This document shows positions 17,280-26,228 of a DNA stretch of 64,000 nucleotides, piece by piece; position 1 is the first letter of the stretch, and the number at the start of each line of letters is the position of its first letter. The notes under the pieces were generated by a model, which was given only the letters and a program-made list of their open reading frames with translations, was not told the DNA's origin and searched no databases. The stretch comes from Acidimicrobiaceae bacterium (lineage in GTDB: Bacteria > Actinomycetota > Acidimicrobiia > Acidimicrobiales > RAAP-2): NCBI GenBank assembly GCA_003155135.1, contig PMFN01000031.1, positions 124,001-188,000 on the forward strand. Reading direction: 5' to 3'. The translations under genes and the position numbers were made by a program.

Positions 17280-18182
17280 ATGGACACGCTCACCGACGAC
17301 CTCGACGACTACTACGTCGACGACTCCGACGAGGAACCGGTCTTGTGCTGGCAGGACGGGCGCCAGGTCGACACGTGGCGGGAGGGCTACCCCTACCCCG
17401 AGCGGATGTGGCGCGACGAGTACGAGGTGTTGAAGCGCAACCTGCAGATCGAGCTGTTGAAGCTCCAGAACTGGATGAAGGAGTCGAGCGAGCGGCTGAT
17501 CATCGTCTTCGAGGGCCGTGACGCAGCCGGCAAGGGCGGCACCATCAAGCGCTTCATGGAACACCTCAACCCCCGCGGGGCGCGGGTGGTGGCGCTCGAG
17601 CGCCCGAGCGAGCGCGAGACGACCGAGTGGTACTTCCAGCGCTACGTCCAGCACCTTCCCGCAGCGGGCGAGATCGTGCTGTTCGACCGGTCCTGGTACA
17701 ACCGCGCCGGTGTCGAGAACGTGATGGGCTTCTGCACCGAGGACCAGTACAAAGAGTTCATGCGCCAGGCGCCGCTCTTCGAGAGGATGCTCGTGAACGA
17801 CGGGATCCACCTGGTCAAACTCTGGTTCTCGGTGTCGAGGGGGGAGCAGCACACCCGGTTCCTGATCCGCCAGATCGATCCGGTTCGCCGCTGGAAGCTC
17901 TCCCCCACCGACCTCGCCTCGCTCACCCGCTGGGACGAGTACACCGCGGCGAAAGAGGCGATGTTCTTCTACACCGACACGCACGAGTCGCCCTGGACGG
18001 TGGTCAAGAGCAACGACAAGCGGCGGGGGCGCCTCGAGGCCATGCGCTACGTGCTGACCCAGTTCGACTACCCGGGCAAGAGGCCCGAGGTGGTGGGCAT
18101 CCCCGACCCGTTGATCATCGGGGCGGCGCGCAACCTCTCCGAGCGCGACGAGGACCCGGACCGCCGCTTCCCCCCGCTCTGA
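17280..18182 (+). CDS. ppk2: Polyphosphate kinase 2
   Basis: Transfers phosphate between polyphosphate and nucleotides; 300 residues, single-domain PPK2. Walker A is FEGRDAAGKGGTIKR, followed by the PPK2-specific EWYFQRYV and the Walker B-like VLFDRSWYNRAGVE, then the lid region (FLIRQIDPVRRWKLSPTDLASL) and DTHESPWTVVKSNDK. Start ATG 17280. The Asp-rich N-terminus (about 1-20) is typical of class I enzymes. It is a stand-alone gene inside the split suf locus. Confidence 0.93.
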   Translation: MDTLTDDLDDYYVDDSDEEPVLCWQDGRQVDTWREGYPYPERMWRDEYEVLKRNLQIELLKLQNWMKESSERLIIVFEGRDAAGKGGTIKRFMEHLNPRGARVVALERPSERETTEWYFQRYVQHLPAAGEIVLFDRSWYNRAGVENVMGFCTEDQYKEFMRQAPLFERMLVNDGIHLVKLWFSVSRGEQHTRFLIRQIDPVRRWKLSPTDLASLTRWDEYTAAKEAMFFYTDTHESPWTVVKSNDKRRGRLEAMRYVLTQFDYPGKRPEVVGIPDPLIIGAARNLSERDEDPDRRFPPL

Positions 18183-18204
18183 ACTGCGAGCAGGCGGGCC
18201 TCCG

Positions 18205-18543
18205 TCAGTTCCGGCGCCACCAGCGCCGGCCCTGGCGCTTCTCGTTGCGCTTGTCGGCCTCCCTGGCCTCGGCCAGGGCCTCGGGGGCAACGTCGTTGAT
18301 GATGTCCTCGGCACGGTCGAGGAGGTCGGCGACCTCGGGGCCGGGAACGTCGGGCTCGTCCTCGATGGCTGGCTCGACCAGGCTGCCGTGGACCCAGCCG
18401 ACGTCGGCGAGCCGGGGCTCGAACGCCGGGCAGTTCTCCGGGCAGCGCCACGGTGCCTCGGGGGCGAGGTCGAGCTGGCAGAAGCGCGCCACCTCGCCCG
18501 AGTCGTAGGTCCGGCTCTGGAAGTGCTTGCACTCTTCACGCAT
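18205..18543 (-). CDS. Small Cys-rich protein downstream of sufB, unknown
   Basis: A 112-residue protein with four Cys in its first 40 residues, arranged C5 ... C22 ... C34-x3-C38 (EECKHF, ARFCQLD, WRCPENCPAF), which could bind zinc or an Fe-S cluster. The rest is acidic, with a basic C-terminus (EKRQGRRWWRRN). It lies 56 bp after sufB on the same strand, so co-transcription is likely and a role in or dependence on Fe-S assembly is a reasonable guess. ATG 18543 is used; a GTG 6 bp upstream is an alternative. I do not recognise the family. Confidence 0.7.
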   Translation of the reverse strand: MREECKHFQSRTYDSGEVARFCQLDLAPEAPWRCPENCPAFEPRLADVGWVHGSLVEPAIEDEPDVPGPEVADLLDRAEDIINDVAPEALAEAREADKRNEKRQGRRWWRRN

Positions 18544-18599
18544 GGCCACGGCGTTATCGTTTCACTGCCACGGGGGTCGACGCACCTCGCCCCAGCGGA

Positions 18600-19997
18600 T
18601 CAGCCGACGGAGCCTTCCATCTGCAGCTCGATGAGGCGGCTCCACTCGACGGCGTACTCCATCGGGAGGGTGCGCGTGATCGGCTCGATGAAGCCGTTCA
18701 CGATCATGCCCATGGCCTGGCTCTCGGAGAGGCCACGGCTCATCAGGTAGAAGAGCTGGTCGTCGCCCACCTTGGACACCGTCGCCTCGTGGCCGATGCG
18801 CGCATCGCGCTCGCCCACCTCCATGTAGGGCTTCGTCTCGGAGATGGACTGCTCGTCGAGGAGCAGCGCGTCGCAGCGGACGAAGGACTTGGCGCCCTTC
18901 GCTCCCTCGTCGACGTGGACCAGTCCGCGGTAGGTGGTGATCCCCCCGTCCTTCGAGATGGACTTGGACACGATGGTCGAGCTGGTCTCGGGGGCGGCGT
19001 GGACCATCTTGGCCCCAGCATCTTGGTGCTGGCCGGGCCCCGCGTAGGCGACCGAGAGGACCTCGCCGGAGGCCTTGGGGCCCATGAGGTACACCGAGGG
19101 GTACTTCATCGTGAGGCGTGACCCGATGTTGCCGTCGATCCACTCGACGTGGGCCTCCGCCTCGGCCCGGGCCCGTTTGGTCACCAGGTTGTAGACGTTG
19201 TTCGACCAGTTCTGGATGGTGGTGTACGTGATGCGGGAGCCCTCGAGCGCCACCAACTCGACCACGGCCGAGTGCAGGGAGTCAGTCGTGTACACCGGAG
19301 CCGAGCACCCCTCCACGTAGTGCACCTGGGAACCCTTGTCGGCGATGATCAAGGTGCGCTCGAACTGGCCCATGTTCTCCGCGTTGATGCGGAAGTAGGC
19401 CTGCAGCGGCTGGTCGACGACCACGCCCTCGGGGACGTAGATGAACGACCCTCCCGACCACACCGCCGAGTTGAGGGCGGCGAACTTGTTGTCGTTCGGG
19501 GGGATGATCGTCCCGAAGTACTTGCGGACGAGCTCTGGGTACTCGCGCACCGCGGTGTCCATGTCGCAGAAGAGCACACCGAGGGACTCGAGGTCCTCAC
19601 GGTTGCGGTGGAACACCACCTCGCTCTCGTACTGCGCGGTCACCCCGGCGAGGTACTTGCGCTCGGCCTCGGGGATGCCCAGCTTCTCGTAGGTGTTCTT
19701 GATGGCGTCGGGCAGGTCGTTCCAATCCTGGACCTGCTCCCCCGTCGGCTTGATGTAGTAGTAGATGTCGTCGAAGTCGAGGTCGGGCATGTTGACGGCG
19801 AACCAGGCGGCCATCGGGCGGCGCTCGAAGCGCTTGAGGGCGGCGAGACGGAAGTCGCGCATCCACTCGGGCTCCTTTTTCATCGCCGACATCTCGCGCA
19901 CGATGTTCTCATTCAGGCCCTTCTTGGGCTTGAAGACGTAGTCCTCGGCATCGCTCCAGCCCAGCTGGTAGCGACCCAGATCGAGGTCAACGGTCAT
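18600..19997 (-). CDS. sufB: Fe-S cluster assembly protein SufB
   Basis: Main scaffold of SufBC2D; 465 residues. It shows [34 protein letters not shown], the [11 protein letters not shown] segment (the conserved Cys implicated in persulfide acceptance) and the [21 protein letters not shown] signature. ATG 19997 is preceded by GAGGAG, and homology starts just after it; an in-frame ATG at 20076 was not used. Separated from sufD by 4.6 kb of unrelated genes. A short inverted repeat sits over its probable promoter. Confidence 0.95.
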   Translation of the reverse strand: MTVDLDLGRYQLGWSDAEDYVFKPKKGLNENIVREMSAMKKEPEWMRDFRLAALKRFERRPMAAWFAVNMPDLDFDDIYYYIKPTGEQVQDWNDLPDAIKNTYEKLGIPEAERKYLAGVTAQYESEVVFHRNREDLESLGVLFCDMDTAVREYPELVRKYFGTIIPPNDNKFAALNSAVWSGGSFIYVPEGVVVDQPLQAYFRINAENMGQFERTLIIADKGSQVHYVEGCSAPVYTTDSLHSAVVELVALEGSRITYTTIQNWSNNVYNLVTKRARAEAEAHVEWIDGNIGSRLTMKYPSVYLMGPKASGEVLSVAYAGPGQHQDAGAKMVHAAPETSSTIVSKSISKDGGITTYRGLVHVDEGAKGAKSFVRCDALLLDEQSISETKPYMEVGERDARIGHEATVSKVGDDQLFYLMSRGLSESQAMGMIVNGFIEPITRTLPMEYAVEWSRLIELQMEGSVG

Positions 19998-20065
19998 CGG
20001 ATCTCCTCGGCTCTCGGACAGGCCCGGCCACGCAGCCCGCAGGCCGCCCGGTCGGGTGATTTCTC

Positions 20066-20077
20066 CTATGTGCATAG
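20066..20077. promoter_or_regulatory. Inverted repeat CTATG-N2-CATAG over the sufB promoter
   Basis: A 5-bp inverted repeat around a 2-bp centre, overlapping a minus-strand TACTAT that could be the sufB -10 box. The position suits a repressor site, for example for an Rrf2 or SufR-type regulator. The sequence does not clearly match a published operator known to me. Confidence 0.35.
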
Positions 20078-20143
20078 TAACAACTGCACTGAGCGGGCGG
20101 AACAGCCTGTTCGAGGTGCCAGGTAGGCGTGGCAATCTGGGTC

Positions 20144-22309
20144 ATGGCCCCGCCCACCGCACCCGTACCCGAGCGCCGACCGAAAAAACTCGAGGCGCAC
20201 GGTGACATCCGTGTGGACGACTGGTACTGGCTCGCCGACCGGGACGACCCGGCCGTCCTCGAGCACCTACGCGCCGAGAACGACTACACCGAGGCCGTGT
20301 TGGCCCCCCTGTCGGGGCTGCGGGCCGAGCTGTTCGACGAGATCGTTGCCCGCATCGAAGAGACCGACCTCTCGGTCCCGGTCCGCAAGGGCCCGTGGTG
20401 GTACTACCAGCGCACCGAAGAGGGGGCGAACTACGCCGTCCACTGCCGGCGGCCCGTCGAGGACGACGACCCGCCGCTCGGAGCCGGAAGAGAGGGCGAG
20501 GTCGTCCTGCTCGACGAGAACGCGCTCAGCTCGGGGCACGACTTCTTCGCCGTCGGGGTGCTCTCGGTCAGCCCGGACCACCGCTGGCTGGCCTACGGCA
20601 CCGACACCACCGGTGCCGAGCGCTACACGCTGCACATCATCGACCTCGAAGGGGACGAGATCGTGGCCGAGACCGTGCCCGACGTCTATTACGGCCTGTC
20701 ATGGGCGAACGACAACGCGACCGTCTTCTATGTGCGCACCGACGACGCCATGCGCCCGTTCCAGTTGTGGCGGCACCGCATCGGCACCGAACCTTCCGCC
20801 GACACCCTGGTGCTCGAGGAGACCGACGAGCGCTTCACCCTCTCGACCGGCCGCACCAAGGACGGCCTCTTCGTCGTCATCGCGCTCCAGAGCACCCTCA
20901 CGAGCGAGGTGTGGACCATCCCAGCCGGGAGCCCCGGCGACGAGCCCGCCTGCCTGGCACCCCGTCGGGAGGGCATCGAGTACACCGCCGACCATCACCG
21001 GGGCGACGGCGACGAGGGTTGGTGGGTGCAACTCACCAACGAGGACGCGGTCGACTTCCGGCTCCTGGCGGCGGCCGACGGCGACACCGGTGCCGGCCGG
21101 TGGCGTGAGATCCTCGCCCACCGGCCCGGGACCCGGCTCGACGATGTCGACGTGTTCGACCGGTTCGTGGTCCTGGCCGAGCGCCTCGAGGGCGAGGCGT
21201 CGCTGCGCATCGCCCCGCTCGACGTCGGTCCGGACCCCTTCGGCGACGACCTCTTCGAGCGGAGCTGGCTGCTCGAGCCCGGGGAGCATCCGGCCACCAC
21301 CTGGGAAGGTGCCAACGCGGAGTCCGAGGCGCGCCTGGTCCGCTACGAGCGGACCTCCCTCGTCACCCCGAGGACGGTCCTCGACCTCGATGTGGCCACC
21401 TCGAAGAGCGTGGTGCGCAAGCGCCAGCCGGTGCTCGGGGGCTATGCGGCGAAGGACTACAGCACCAAGCGGCTCTGGGCCACCGCCGAGGACGGCACGG
21501 CCGTGCCGCTGTCCATCGTCCACCGCCGCGACCTGCTCGGCCCCGACGGCGTCACCCTGGCAGCGCCCGCTCCCACGCTGCTCTACGGCTACGGGGCTTA
21601 CGAGCACTCCGTCGACCCCGTCTTCTCGTCGCTTCGCCTCTCGCTCCTCGAGCGCGGCTTCGTCTTCGCCATCGCCCACGTGCGCGGTGGCGGTGAGCTC
21701 GGGCGCCGGTGGTACGAGGACGGCAAGTTCGCGGCCAAGCCCCACACGTTCGGCGACTTCATCGCAGCGGCGCGCCACCTGGTGGCCGAGGGCTTCACCA
21801 CACCGGCACAGCTGGCCGGGCGGGGCGGTTCGGCCGGCGGCCTGCTGATCGGCGCAGTCGCCAACCTCGCGCCCGAGCTGTTCGCTGCCCTGGTAGCCGA
21901 GGTTCCCTTTGTCGACGCGCTGACCACGATGCTCGACACCTCGCTGCCCCTCACGGTCGGCGAGTGGGAGGAATGGGGCGACCCGGCGTCGGATCCCGAG
22001 ATCTACGCCGCCATGCGCGCGTATGCGCCCTATGACAACGTGCGGGCCACCGATGCGTCGGGCGCACCGCTGCGCTACCCGCGCCTGCTGGTCACCGCCG
22101 GTCTCAACGACGTGCGGGTCGGTTACTGGGAGCCGGCCAAATGGGTGGCCAAGCTGCGCTCGGCGAACCCCGAGAACGAGGTGTTGCTGCGCACGGAGCT
22201 GGGCGCAGGGCACGGCGGCCCCTCGGGGCGCTACGACGCCTGGAAGGACGAGGCGCTCGTCTACGCGTTCCTGCTCGACGCACTTGGCGTCGTCACCACG
22301 TCGGCCTGA
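20144..22309 (+). CDS. Prolyl oligopeptidase family serine peptidase (S9, oligopeptidase B-like)
   Basis: Cytosolic serine peptidase, 721 residues. N-terminal seven-bladed propeller (about 75-400) that filters substrates, then the alpha/beta-hydrolase domain. The catalytic triad is S563 (GRGGSAGG), D656 (LNDVRVGYWEP) and H690 (GAGHGGPSGR). The YGAYEHSVDP and HVRGGGELGRRWYEDGK segments identify the oligopeptidase B branch, which cuts after basic residues in small peptides. ATG 20144 chosen; GTG 20129 would add five residues. Divergent from sufB. Confidence 0.92.
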   Translation: MAPPTAPVPERRPKKLEAHGDIRVDDWYWLADRDDPAVLEHLRAENDYTEAVLAPLSGLRAELFDEIVARIEETDLSVPVRKGPWWYYQRTEEGANYAVHCRRPVEDDDPPLGAGREGEVVLLDENALSSGHDFFAVGVLSVSPDHRWLAYGTDTTGAERYTLHIIDLEGDEIVAETVPDVYYGLSWANDNATVFYVRTDDAMRPFQLWRHRIGTEPSADTLVLEETDERFTLSTGRTKDGLFVVIALQSTLTSEVWTIPAGSPGDEPACLAPRREGIEYTADHHRGDGDEGWWVQLTNEDAVDFRLLAAADGDTGAGRWREILAHRPGTRLDDVDVFDRFVVLAERLEGEASLRIAPLDVGPDPFGDDLFERSWLLEPGEHPATTWEGANAESEARLVRYERTSLVTPRTVLDLDVATSKSVVRKRQPVLGGYAAKDYSTKRLWATAEDGTAVPLSIVHRRDLLGPDGVTLAAPAPTLLYGYGAYEHSVDPVFSSLRLSLLERGFVFAIAHVRGGGELGRRWYEDGKFAAKPHTFGDFIAAARHLVAEGFTTPAQLAGRGGSAGGLLIGAVANLAPELFAALVAEVPFVDALTTMLDTSLPLTVGEWEEWGDPASDPEIYAAMRAYAPYDNVRATDASGAPLRYPRLLVTAGLNDVRVGYWEPAKWVAKLRSANPENEVLLRTELGAGHGGPSGRYDAWKDEALVYAFLLDALGVVTTSA

Positions 22310-22319
22310 CGGCGCCGAC

Positions 22320-23258
22320 TCAGGTGGAGGGCGCGGTGGTCGTGGTGGCCGGCGCCGCCGCGGTCGGCGTGACGGTGAGGGTGAAGGGCGTCTGGTAGCC
22401 CGAGGGGAGGACCACCGGCAGGCTGTCGATGGTGACGTTGGTCACCGAGGGCGCACCGAGCTCGATGGTCGAGGCACCGGTGAGGTTCACCGTCTGGGAC
22501 CCGCCGGCGGGGATCGTCTGGGCGAGCGGCGTGTTGCCCGCAGCCGTCGAGTGCACCTCGACCCAGCCCGCTCCGGTGGTGGTGGTGACGGTCACCGTGT
22601 AGCTGGCCGCAGCCGGCGAGTACGTGGCCGAGGTTGCCGAGGCGTTGGTCGGAGTGAGCTGCGTGGGGGGCGGCGCCGTGGTGGTCGGGGTCGTCTTCTT
22701 GGGCTTCGGTGTGCTGGTCGTGGTCGACCGATGGGTGGCGCCCGACGTGGTGGTGCTGGCGGCGGGGGACTTGGCCTTGTGGTGCTGTGCCCGGGCACCG
22801 AGGACGGCCAGGACGGCGACGGCCGCCACCACGATGACCGCCGCGGCGATGGGCCCACCGAGCCGGCGTGGCCGGTGGTTCATGCTCGACATCGCTTTGT
22901 CGCGGCCGCGCCCTGAGATCGCGTTCTCCGAGATGGGCGCCGGCCCGGTCCCCTCCTCGAACACGAGGGGGTTGGCCCGGGGGTGGCTCGGCATGTGGCC
23001 CCAGCTCGGCGACTCGGTGGAGGCGACCGGGATGCGCTCGCCCTCCTCCCCCTCCTCCTCGCTTCCCTGGGGATTGAGGACGCGCACCGTGCTGCCCTGG
23101 CTGCGCGCGCCGAGCCCCTGGAGAGTGCTGAGCGTCTGGCGGTAGCCCTCGACGGAGTGCACCTCATCGGTCCCGCGGCGGCGCAATGCCCACGCGGTGA
23201 AGCCGGCGATGAGCAGGACCACGACGACGGCGAGGGCGACCACCACGGCCCCATTCAA
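22320..23258 (-). CDS. Two-helix membrane protein with RodZ C-terminal-like domain
   Basis: A 312-residue membrane protein. Helix 1 spans about residues 4-22 (VVVALAVVVVLLIAGFTAW); an acidic linker follows; helix 2 is near 138-158 (PIAAAVIVVAAVAVLAVLG). A Thr/Pro-rich stretch then leads to a C-terminal beta domain in which GWVEVHSTAAGNTPLAQTIP, GASTIELGAPSVTNVTIDS and LPVVLPSG resemble the extracytoplasmic domain of RodZ (DUF4115). The cytoplasmic helix-turn-helix of RodZ is absent. A cell-envelope or shape-related role is possible but not shown. Confidence 0.65.
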   Translation of the reverse strand: MNGAVVVALAVVVVLLIAGFTAWALRRRGTDEVHSVEGYRQTLSTLQGLGARSQGSTVRVLNPQGSEEEGEEGERIPVASTESPSWGHMPSHPRANPLVFEEGTGPAPISENAISGRGRDKAMSSMNHRPRRLGGPIAAAVIVVAAVAVLAVLGARAQHHKAKSPAASTTTSGATHRSTTTSTPKPKKTTPTTTAPPPTQLTPTNASATSATYSPAAASYTVTVTTTTGAGWVEVHSTAAGNTPLAQTIPAGGSQTVNLTGASTIELGAPSVTNVTIDSLPVVLPSGYQTPFTLTVTPTAAAPATTTTAPST

Positions 23259-23346
23259 CCCGATAGGAGCGCCTCCGTGAACCGCACCGGCGCGCGACCC
23301 CCCGCGTCGTGCCTACGAGGGCCGGCGGCGGGCACGTCCGTGCGTC

Positions 23347-23898
23347 TCAGGTGCGCAGCCCCGCACGCGGGCGAAGGGCCGGGTCGAGCGCCGAGCGCCT
23401 CGGGTTGGTCTGGTCCCTGGCGGAAAGCACAGGGGCGGAGATGCCCCAGTCCGCGGCGACGTCGGGGTCGTCCCAGGCCAGCCCCAGCTCGTCGTTCGGG
23501 TTGTAGTAGCTGTCCACCTGGTACCAGAGCAGCAGGTCGGTGATGGCGGCGAACCCGTGGGCCACGCCCGGCGGGATGAACAGGCCGCGGTCGACCGAGC
23601 CGTCGAGGTCGATGGTCTGGGTTGCCCCATCAGTCGGCGAGCCCTCTCGCAGGTCGTGGAGCACGACCCGGGCCTCGCCACGCAGCAGGTACCAGTAGTC
23701 GGCCTGGTGCAGGTGGTAGTGGAGCCCGACGAGCGCCCCGGCCTGCTTCTCCGAGCGGTTGGACTGGAGCATCTCACGCCCGAGTGGGAACCACTGGCGC
23801 CGGTAGGTCTCGACGAAGCGGCCCCGCTCGTCGCCGTGGGGGTCGGGATCGACGACGATCACGTCGTCGATCACTCCTGACGGTGCGATGGTGGGCAT
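23347..23898 (-). CDS. dTDP-4-dehydrorhamnose 3,5-epimerase-like cupin
   Basis: A 183-residue cupin of the RmlC/RfbC family. GRFVETYRRQWF, SNRSEKQAGALVGLHYHLHQADYWYLLRGEA and FIPPGVAHGF are the family's substrate and fold motifs; the catalytic His is likely the first His of GLHYH. The enzyme makes dTDP-sugars for surface glycans, but no other rml gene is nearby. It is last in a run of three genes on this strand (metallo-hydrolase, flavin reductase, this gene), yet has its own TAGCGT box 8 nt upstream of the ATG. Confidence 0.82.
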   Translation of the reverse strand: MPTIAPSGVIDDVIVVDPDPHGDERGRFVETYRRQWFPLGREMLQSNRSEKQAGALVGLHYHLHQADYWYLLRGEARVVLHDLREGSPTDGATQTIDLDGSVDRGLFIPPGVAHGFAAITDLLLWYQVDSYYNPNDELGLAWDDPDVAADWGISAPVLSARDQTNPRRSALDPALRPRAGLRT

Positions 23899-23906
23899 GG
23901 GCCGAG

Positions 23907-23912
23907 ACGCTA
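23907..23912 (-). promoter_or_regulatory. -10 box (TAGCGT) for leaderless epimerase gene
   Basis: TAGCGT on the minus strand ends 8 nt before the ATG, inside the 21-bp gap after the flavin reductase gene. Confidence 0.4.
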
Positions 23913-23919
23913 CTTGCCC

Positions 23920-24444
23920 TCAGGGCTCGAAGTGCCCGAAGCCGCCCCGGTAGAAGAGAAGCGGCTGGCCGGACCCGACGCCAAGGTCGAGCACCAGGCC
24001 GACCACCAGTTCGTGGTCCCCGGCGTCGTAGATGGCCTCGAGCTCGCACTCCACCCAGGCGAGTGACCCCTCCAAGATGGGCGCCCCGGTCCTTCCCGGT
24101 CGCCAGCCGACGCCGTTGAACTTGTCCCCTCCCGAGACGGCGAACGTCCGGCAGAGCGCCTCCTGGTCGCCCGACAGCACGTTGACGCAGAAGGCGCCGG
24201 CCTCGGCGATGCGCGGCCAACTGGTCGAGGACTTGGCCGGCGCCAGCGCGACCAGCGGGGGGTCGAGTGAGAGCGAGCTGAAGGACTGGCAGGTGAAGCC
24301 CACTGGCCCCACGTCCTCCATGGCCGTCACCACCGTCACCCCGGTGGCGAAGTGGCCGAGGGCCTCGCGGAAGCGGGCTTGCTCGAACAGCCCCGACGGC
24401 GGCTGGTTCACCCCTTCGGATTCGGGCTCTGGCGCCTGTACCAT
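23920..24444 (-). CDS. Flavin reductase domain protein (HsaB/HpaC-like)
   Basis: A 174-residue split-barrel FMN/FAD reductase. FREALGHFATGVTVVTA, GFTCQSFSSLSLDPPLVALAPAK and AFCVNVLSGDQEALCRTFA match the small component of two-component flavin monooxygenases such as HsaB in steroid degradation. The oxygenase partner is not in the window. It starts 16 bp after the metallo-hydrolase gene, so the two are probably co-transcribed. Confidence 0.87.
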   Translation of the reverse strand: MVQAPEPESEGVNQPPSGLFEQARFREALGHFATGVTVVTAMEDVGPVGFTCQSFSSLSLDPPLVALAPAKSSTSWPRIAEAGAFCVNVLSGDQEALCRTFAVSGGDKFNGVGWRPGRTGAPILEGSLAWVECELEAIYDAGDHELVVGLVLDLGVGSGQPLLFYRGGFGHFEP

Positions 24445-24460
24445 CGCGACGGGCCTGCGC

Positions 24461-25312
24461 TCAGGAGCCGAGTTCGATGGTCATGCCCTCGTAGGCTGCG
24501 GTGATGTCGGCCAGGCGGCGGGCGTCGGGCAGCTTGCGGGCAGTCGAGACCATGCGGTCGATGTCCCGGTCCGAGTGCGCCGGGTCGTGGTGGAACAGCA
24601 CGAGGCGACGAACGCCCGCGTCCGCGGCGACACGGATGGCGTAGGGGACCGTCGAGTGGCCCCAGTCGTGCTTCTCGGTGAACTCCTCGTCGGTGTACTG
24701 GGCGTCGTGGATGAGCACGTCGGCGCCCTCGCAGAGCTCGAGGACGGCGTCGCTCACCTCCTGGCGGTCGAGCGGCGCCTGGTGGTCGGGCAGGTAGACA
24801 ACGGTCTTCGAATCGGCCTCGATCCGGAAGCCGAGGGTGTGGCCACGGTGCGGGACCGTGCGGGAGCGGATCTTGGCGTTGCCGACCACGAGGTCGTCAT
24901 CGGCCGTGTCGAGGAAGCGGAGCTCGCCACGGAACTCGCTCATCTCGATCGGGAAGAAAGGTGGCTGCACCACGCTCTTCATCACTTCTTGGAGCGTCAT
25001 GTTCTCCTGCGAGGGGCCGTAGACGTCGATGATCGCACCGGGGTCCTGGAGGGGTCGGAAGAACGGGAGTCCCATGATGTGGTCGAAGTGCAGGTGGGTG
25101 AGCAGCGCGGTCGCCTCCAGGGGCTTGCCCTGGCGGTGGAGCTGGCGGTCGAGCACTTCACCGAGGGCCCGCAGCCCGGTGCCCAGGTCCATGATGAGCA
25201 GCGGCGTTGCGTCGGCCTCGAGGGCCACGCACGGGGTGTTGCCGCCGTACTTGCGGTACCCCGCACCAGAGCACGGACACGACCCGCGGGTGCCGTAGAA
25301 GGTGACGTGCAC
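24461..25312 (-). CDS. MBL-fold metallo-hydrolase (phosphodiesterase-like)
   Basis: A 283-residue metallo-beta-lactamase fold protein of the RNase Z/phosphodiesterase branch. FYGTRGSCP and KYGGNTPCV at the N-terminus are typical; metal ligands are in THLHFDH, VPHRGHT, YLPDHQAP, DAQYTDEEF and FHHDPAHSD. Cyclic-nucleotide or related phosphodiester hydrolysis is the best family-based guess. GTG 25312 follows TACCCT by 6 nt and has no ribosome site. Divergent from an epoxide hydrolase-like gene that has the same type of promoter. Confidence 0.85.
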   Translation of the reverse strand: MHVTFYGTRGSCPCSGAGYRKYGGNTPCVALEADATPLLIMDLGTGLRALGEVLDRQLHRQGKPLEATALLTHLHFDHIMGLPFFRPLQDPGAIIDVYGPSQENMTLQEVMKSVVQPPFFPIEMSEFRGELRFLDTADDDLVVGNAKIRSRTVPHRGHTLGFRIEADSKTVVYLPDHQAPLDRQEVSDAVLELCEGADVLIHDAQYTDEEFTEKHDWGHSTVPYAIRVAADAGVRRLVLFHHDPAHSDRDIDRMVSTARKLPDARRLADITAAYEGMTIELGS

Positions 25313-25318
25313 GGGCAA

Positions 25319-25324
25319 AGGGTA
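25319..25324 (-). promoter_or_regulatory. -10 box (TACCCT) for leaderless metallo-hydrolase gene
   Basis: TACCCT on the minus strand ends 6 nt before GTG 25312. It is paired back to back with the box at 25343. Confidence 0.5.
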
Positions 25325-25342
25325 CCCGGCGGGGGCCCGCAC

Positions 25343-25348
25343 TACCGT
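25343..25348 (+). promoter_or_regulatory. -10 box (TACCGT) for leaderless hydrolase gene
   Basis: TACCGT ends 7 nt before ATG 25356; the whole divergent region is only 43 bp long. Confidence 0.5.
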
Positions 25349-25355
25349 GGCGGCG

Positions 25356-26225
25356 ATGGAACAGCTCAGCATCGAGGCGAACGGCCTCGAATTCGCCGCC
25401 CTCGCCGACGGCCCGGCCGACGGGCCGCTCGCCCTGTGCCTCCACGGATTCCCCGACACCGCCTACACCTGGCGCCACCTGCTCCCCGAACTGGCCGCCG
25501 CTGGCTACCGGGCGGTGGCGCCGTTCATGCGCGGCTACGCGCCGACCGCCATCCCTGCAGACGGCCGCTACCAAACCGGCGCGCTCGCTCGCGACGCCAA
25601 CGAGCTGCACCAGGCGCTCGGCGGGAGCGCCGATGCGGTGCTCATCGGCCACGACTGGGGTGCAGCCGCCACCTACGGCGCCATCGCCCATCAGCCCGAG
25701 CGCTGGCGCAAGGCGGTGACCGCCTCGGTCCCCCCGCTCGGGTCGGTGGCCGAGTCCTTCCTCACCTACAGCCAGCTGCATCGGAGCTGGTACATGTTCT
25801 TCTTCCAGTCTCCGCTGGCCGAGATCGCGCTGCCGGTCGACGACTGGGTGTTCCTCGACCGGCTGTGGGCCGACTGGTCACCGGGCTATGACGCCGCAGT
25901 GGACGTGGCCCACGTAAAGGACGCCATCGCCACCCCCGAGCGGATCGAGGCGGCCATTGGCTACTACCGCGCCCAGTTCGACCCGAGCCGCCACCATCCC
26001 GAGCTGGCGGCCGAGCAGGCGGCCACCACCGCCATGCCGTCGGTGCCGGTCCTCTACCTCCACGGCGTTGACGACGGCTGCTTCGCACTCGAGGCGATCG
26101 GCGATCCCCTCGCGCACCTGCCCGCCAGCTCGGAGCTCTCGGTGATCGAGCGGGCCGGGCACTTCGTAACCCTGGAGAACCCCGAGCAGGTCAACGCCCG
26201 CATCTTGTCGTTCCTCTCGGACTGA
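25356..26225 (+). CDS. Alpha/beta hydrolase, epoxide hydrolase-like
   Basis: A 289-residue alpha/beta hydrolase. HGFPD oxyanion motif, RGYAPT, the Asp nucleophile in GHDWGA, a Tyr-rich cap region (SWYMFFFQSP), the acid in LHGVDDGCF and the His in RAGHFVTLENPEQ fit soluble epoxide hydrolases. Substrate unknown. The start is set by TACCGT 7 nt upstream and by where homology begins. Its stop lies 4 bp from the convergent MutY-like gene. Confidence 0.85.
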   Translation: MEQLSIEANGLEFAALADGPADGPLALCLHGFPDTAYTWRHLLPELAAAGYRAVAPFMRGYAPTAIPADGRYQTGALARDANELHQALGGSADAVLIGHDWGAAATYGAIAHQPERWRKAVTASVPPLGSVAESFLTYSQLHRSWYMFFFQSPLAEIALPVDDWVFLDRLWADWSPGYDAAVDVAHVKDAIATPERIEAAIGYYRAQFDPSRHHPELAAEQAATTAMPSVPVLYLHGVDDGCFALEAIGDPLAHLPASSELSVIERAGHFVTLENPEQVNARILSFLSD

Positions 26226-26228
26226 CGC

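Noticed and set aside
20074-20076. In-frame ATG that would extend SufB by 26 residues
   Set aside because: The extension is unlike SufB, and ATG 19997 has a GAGGAG ribosome site directly upstream.
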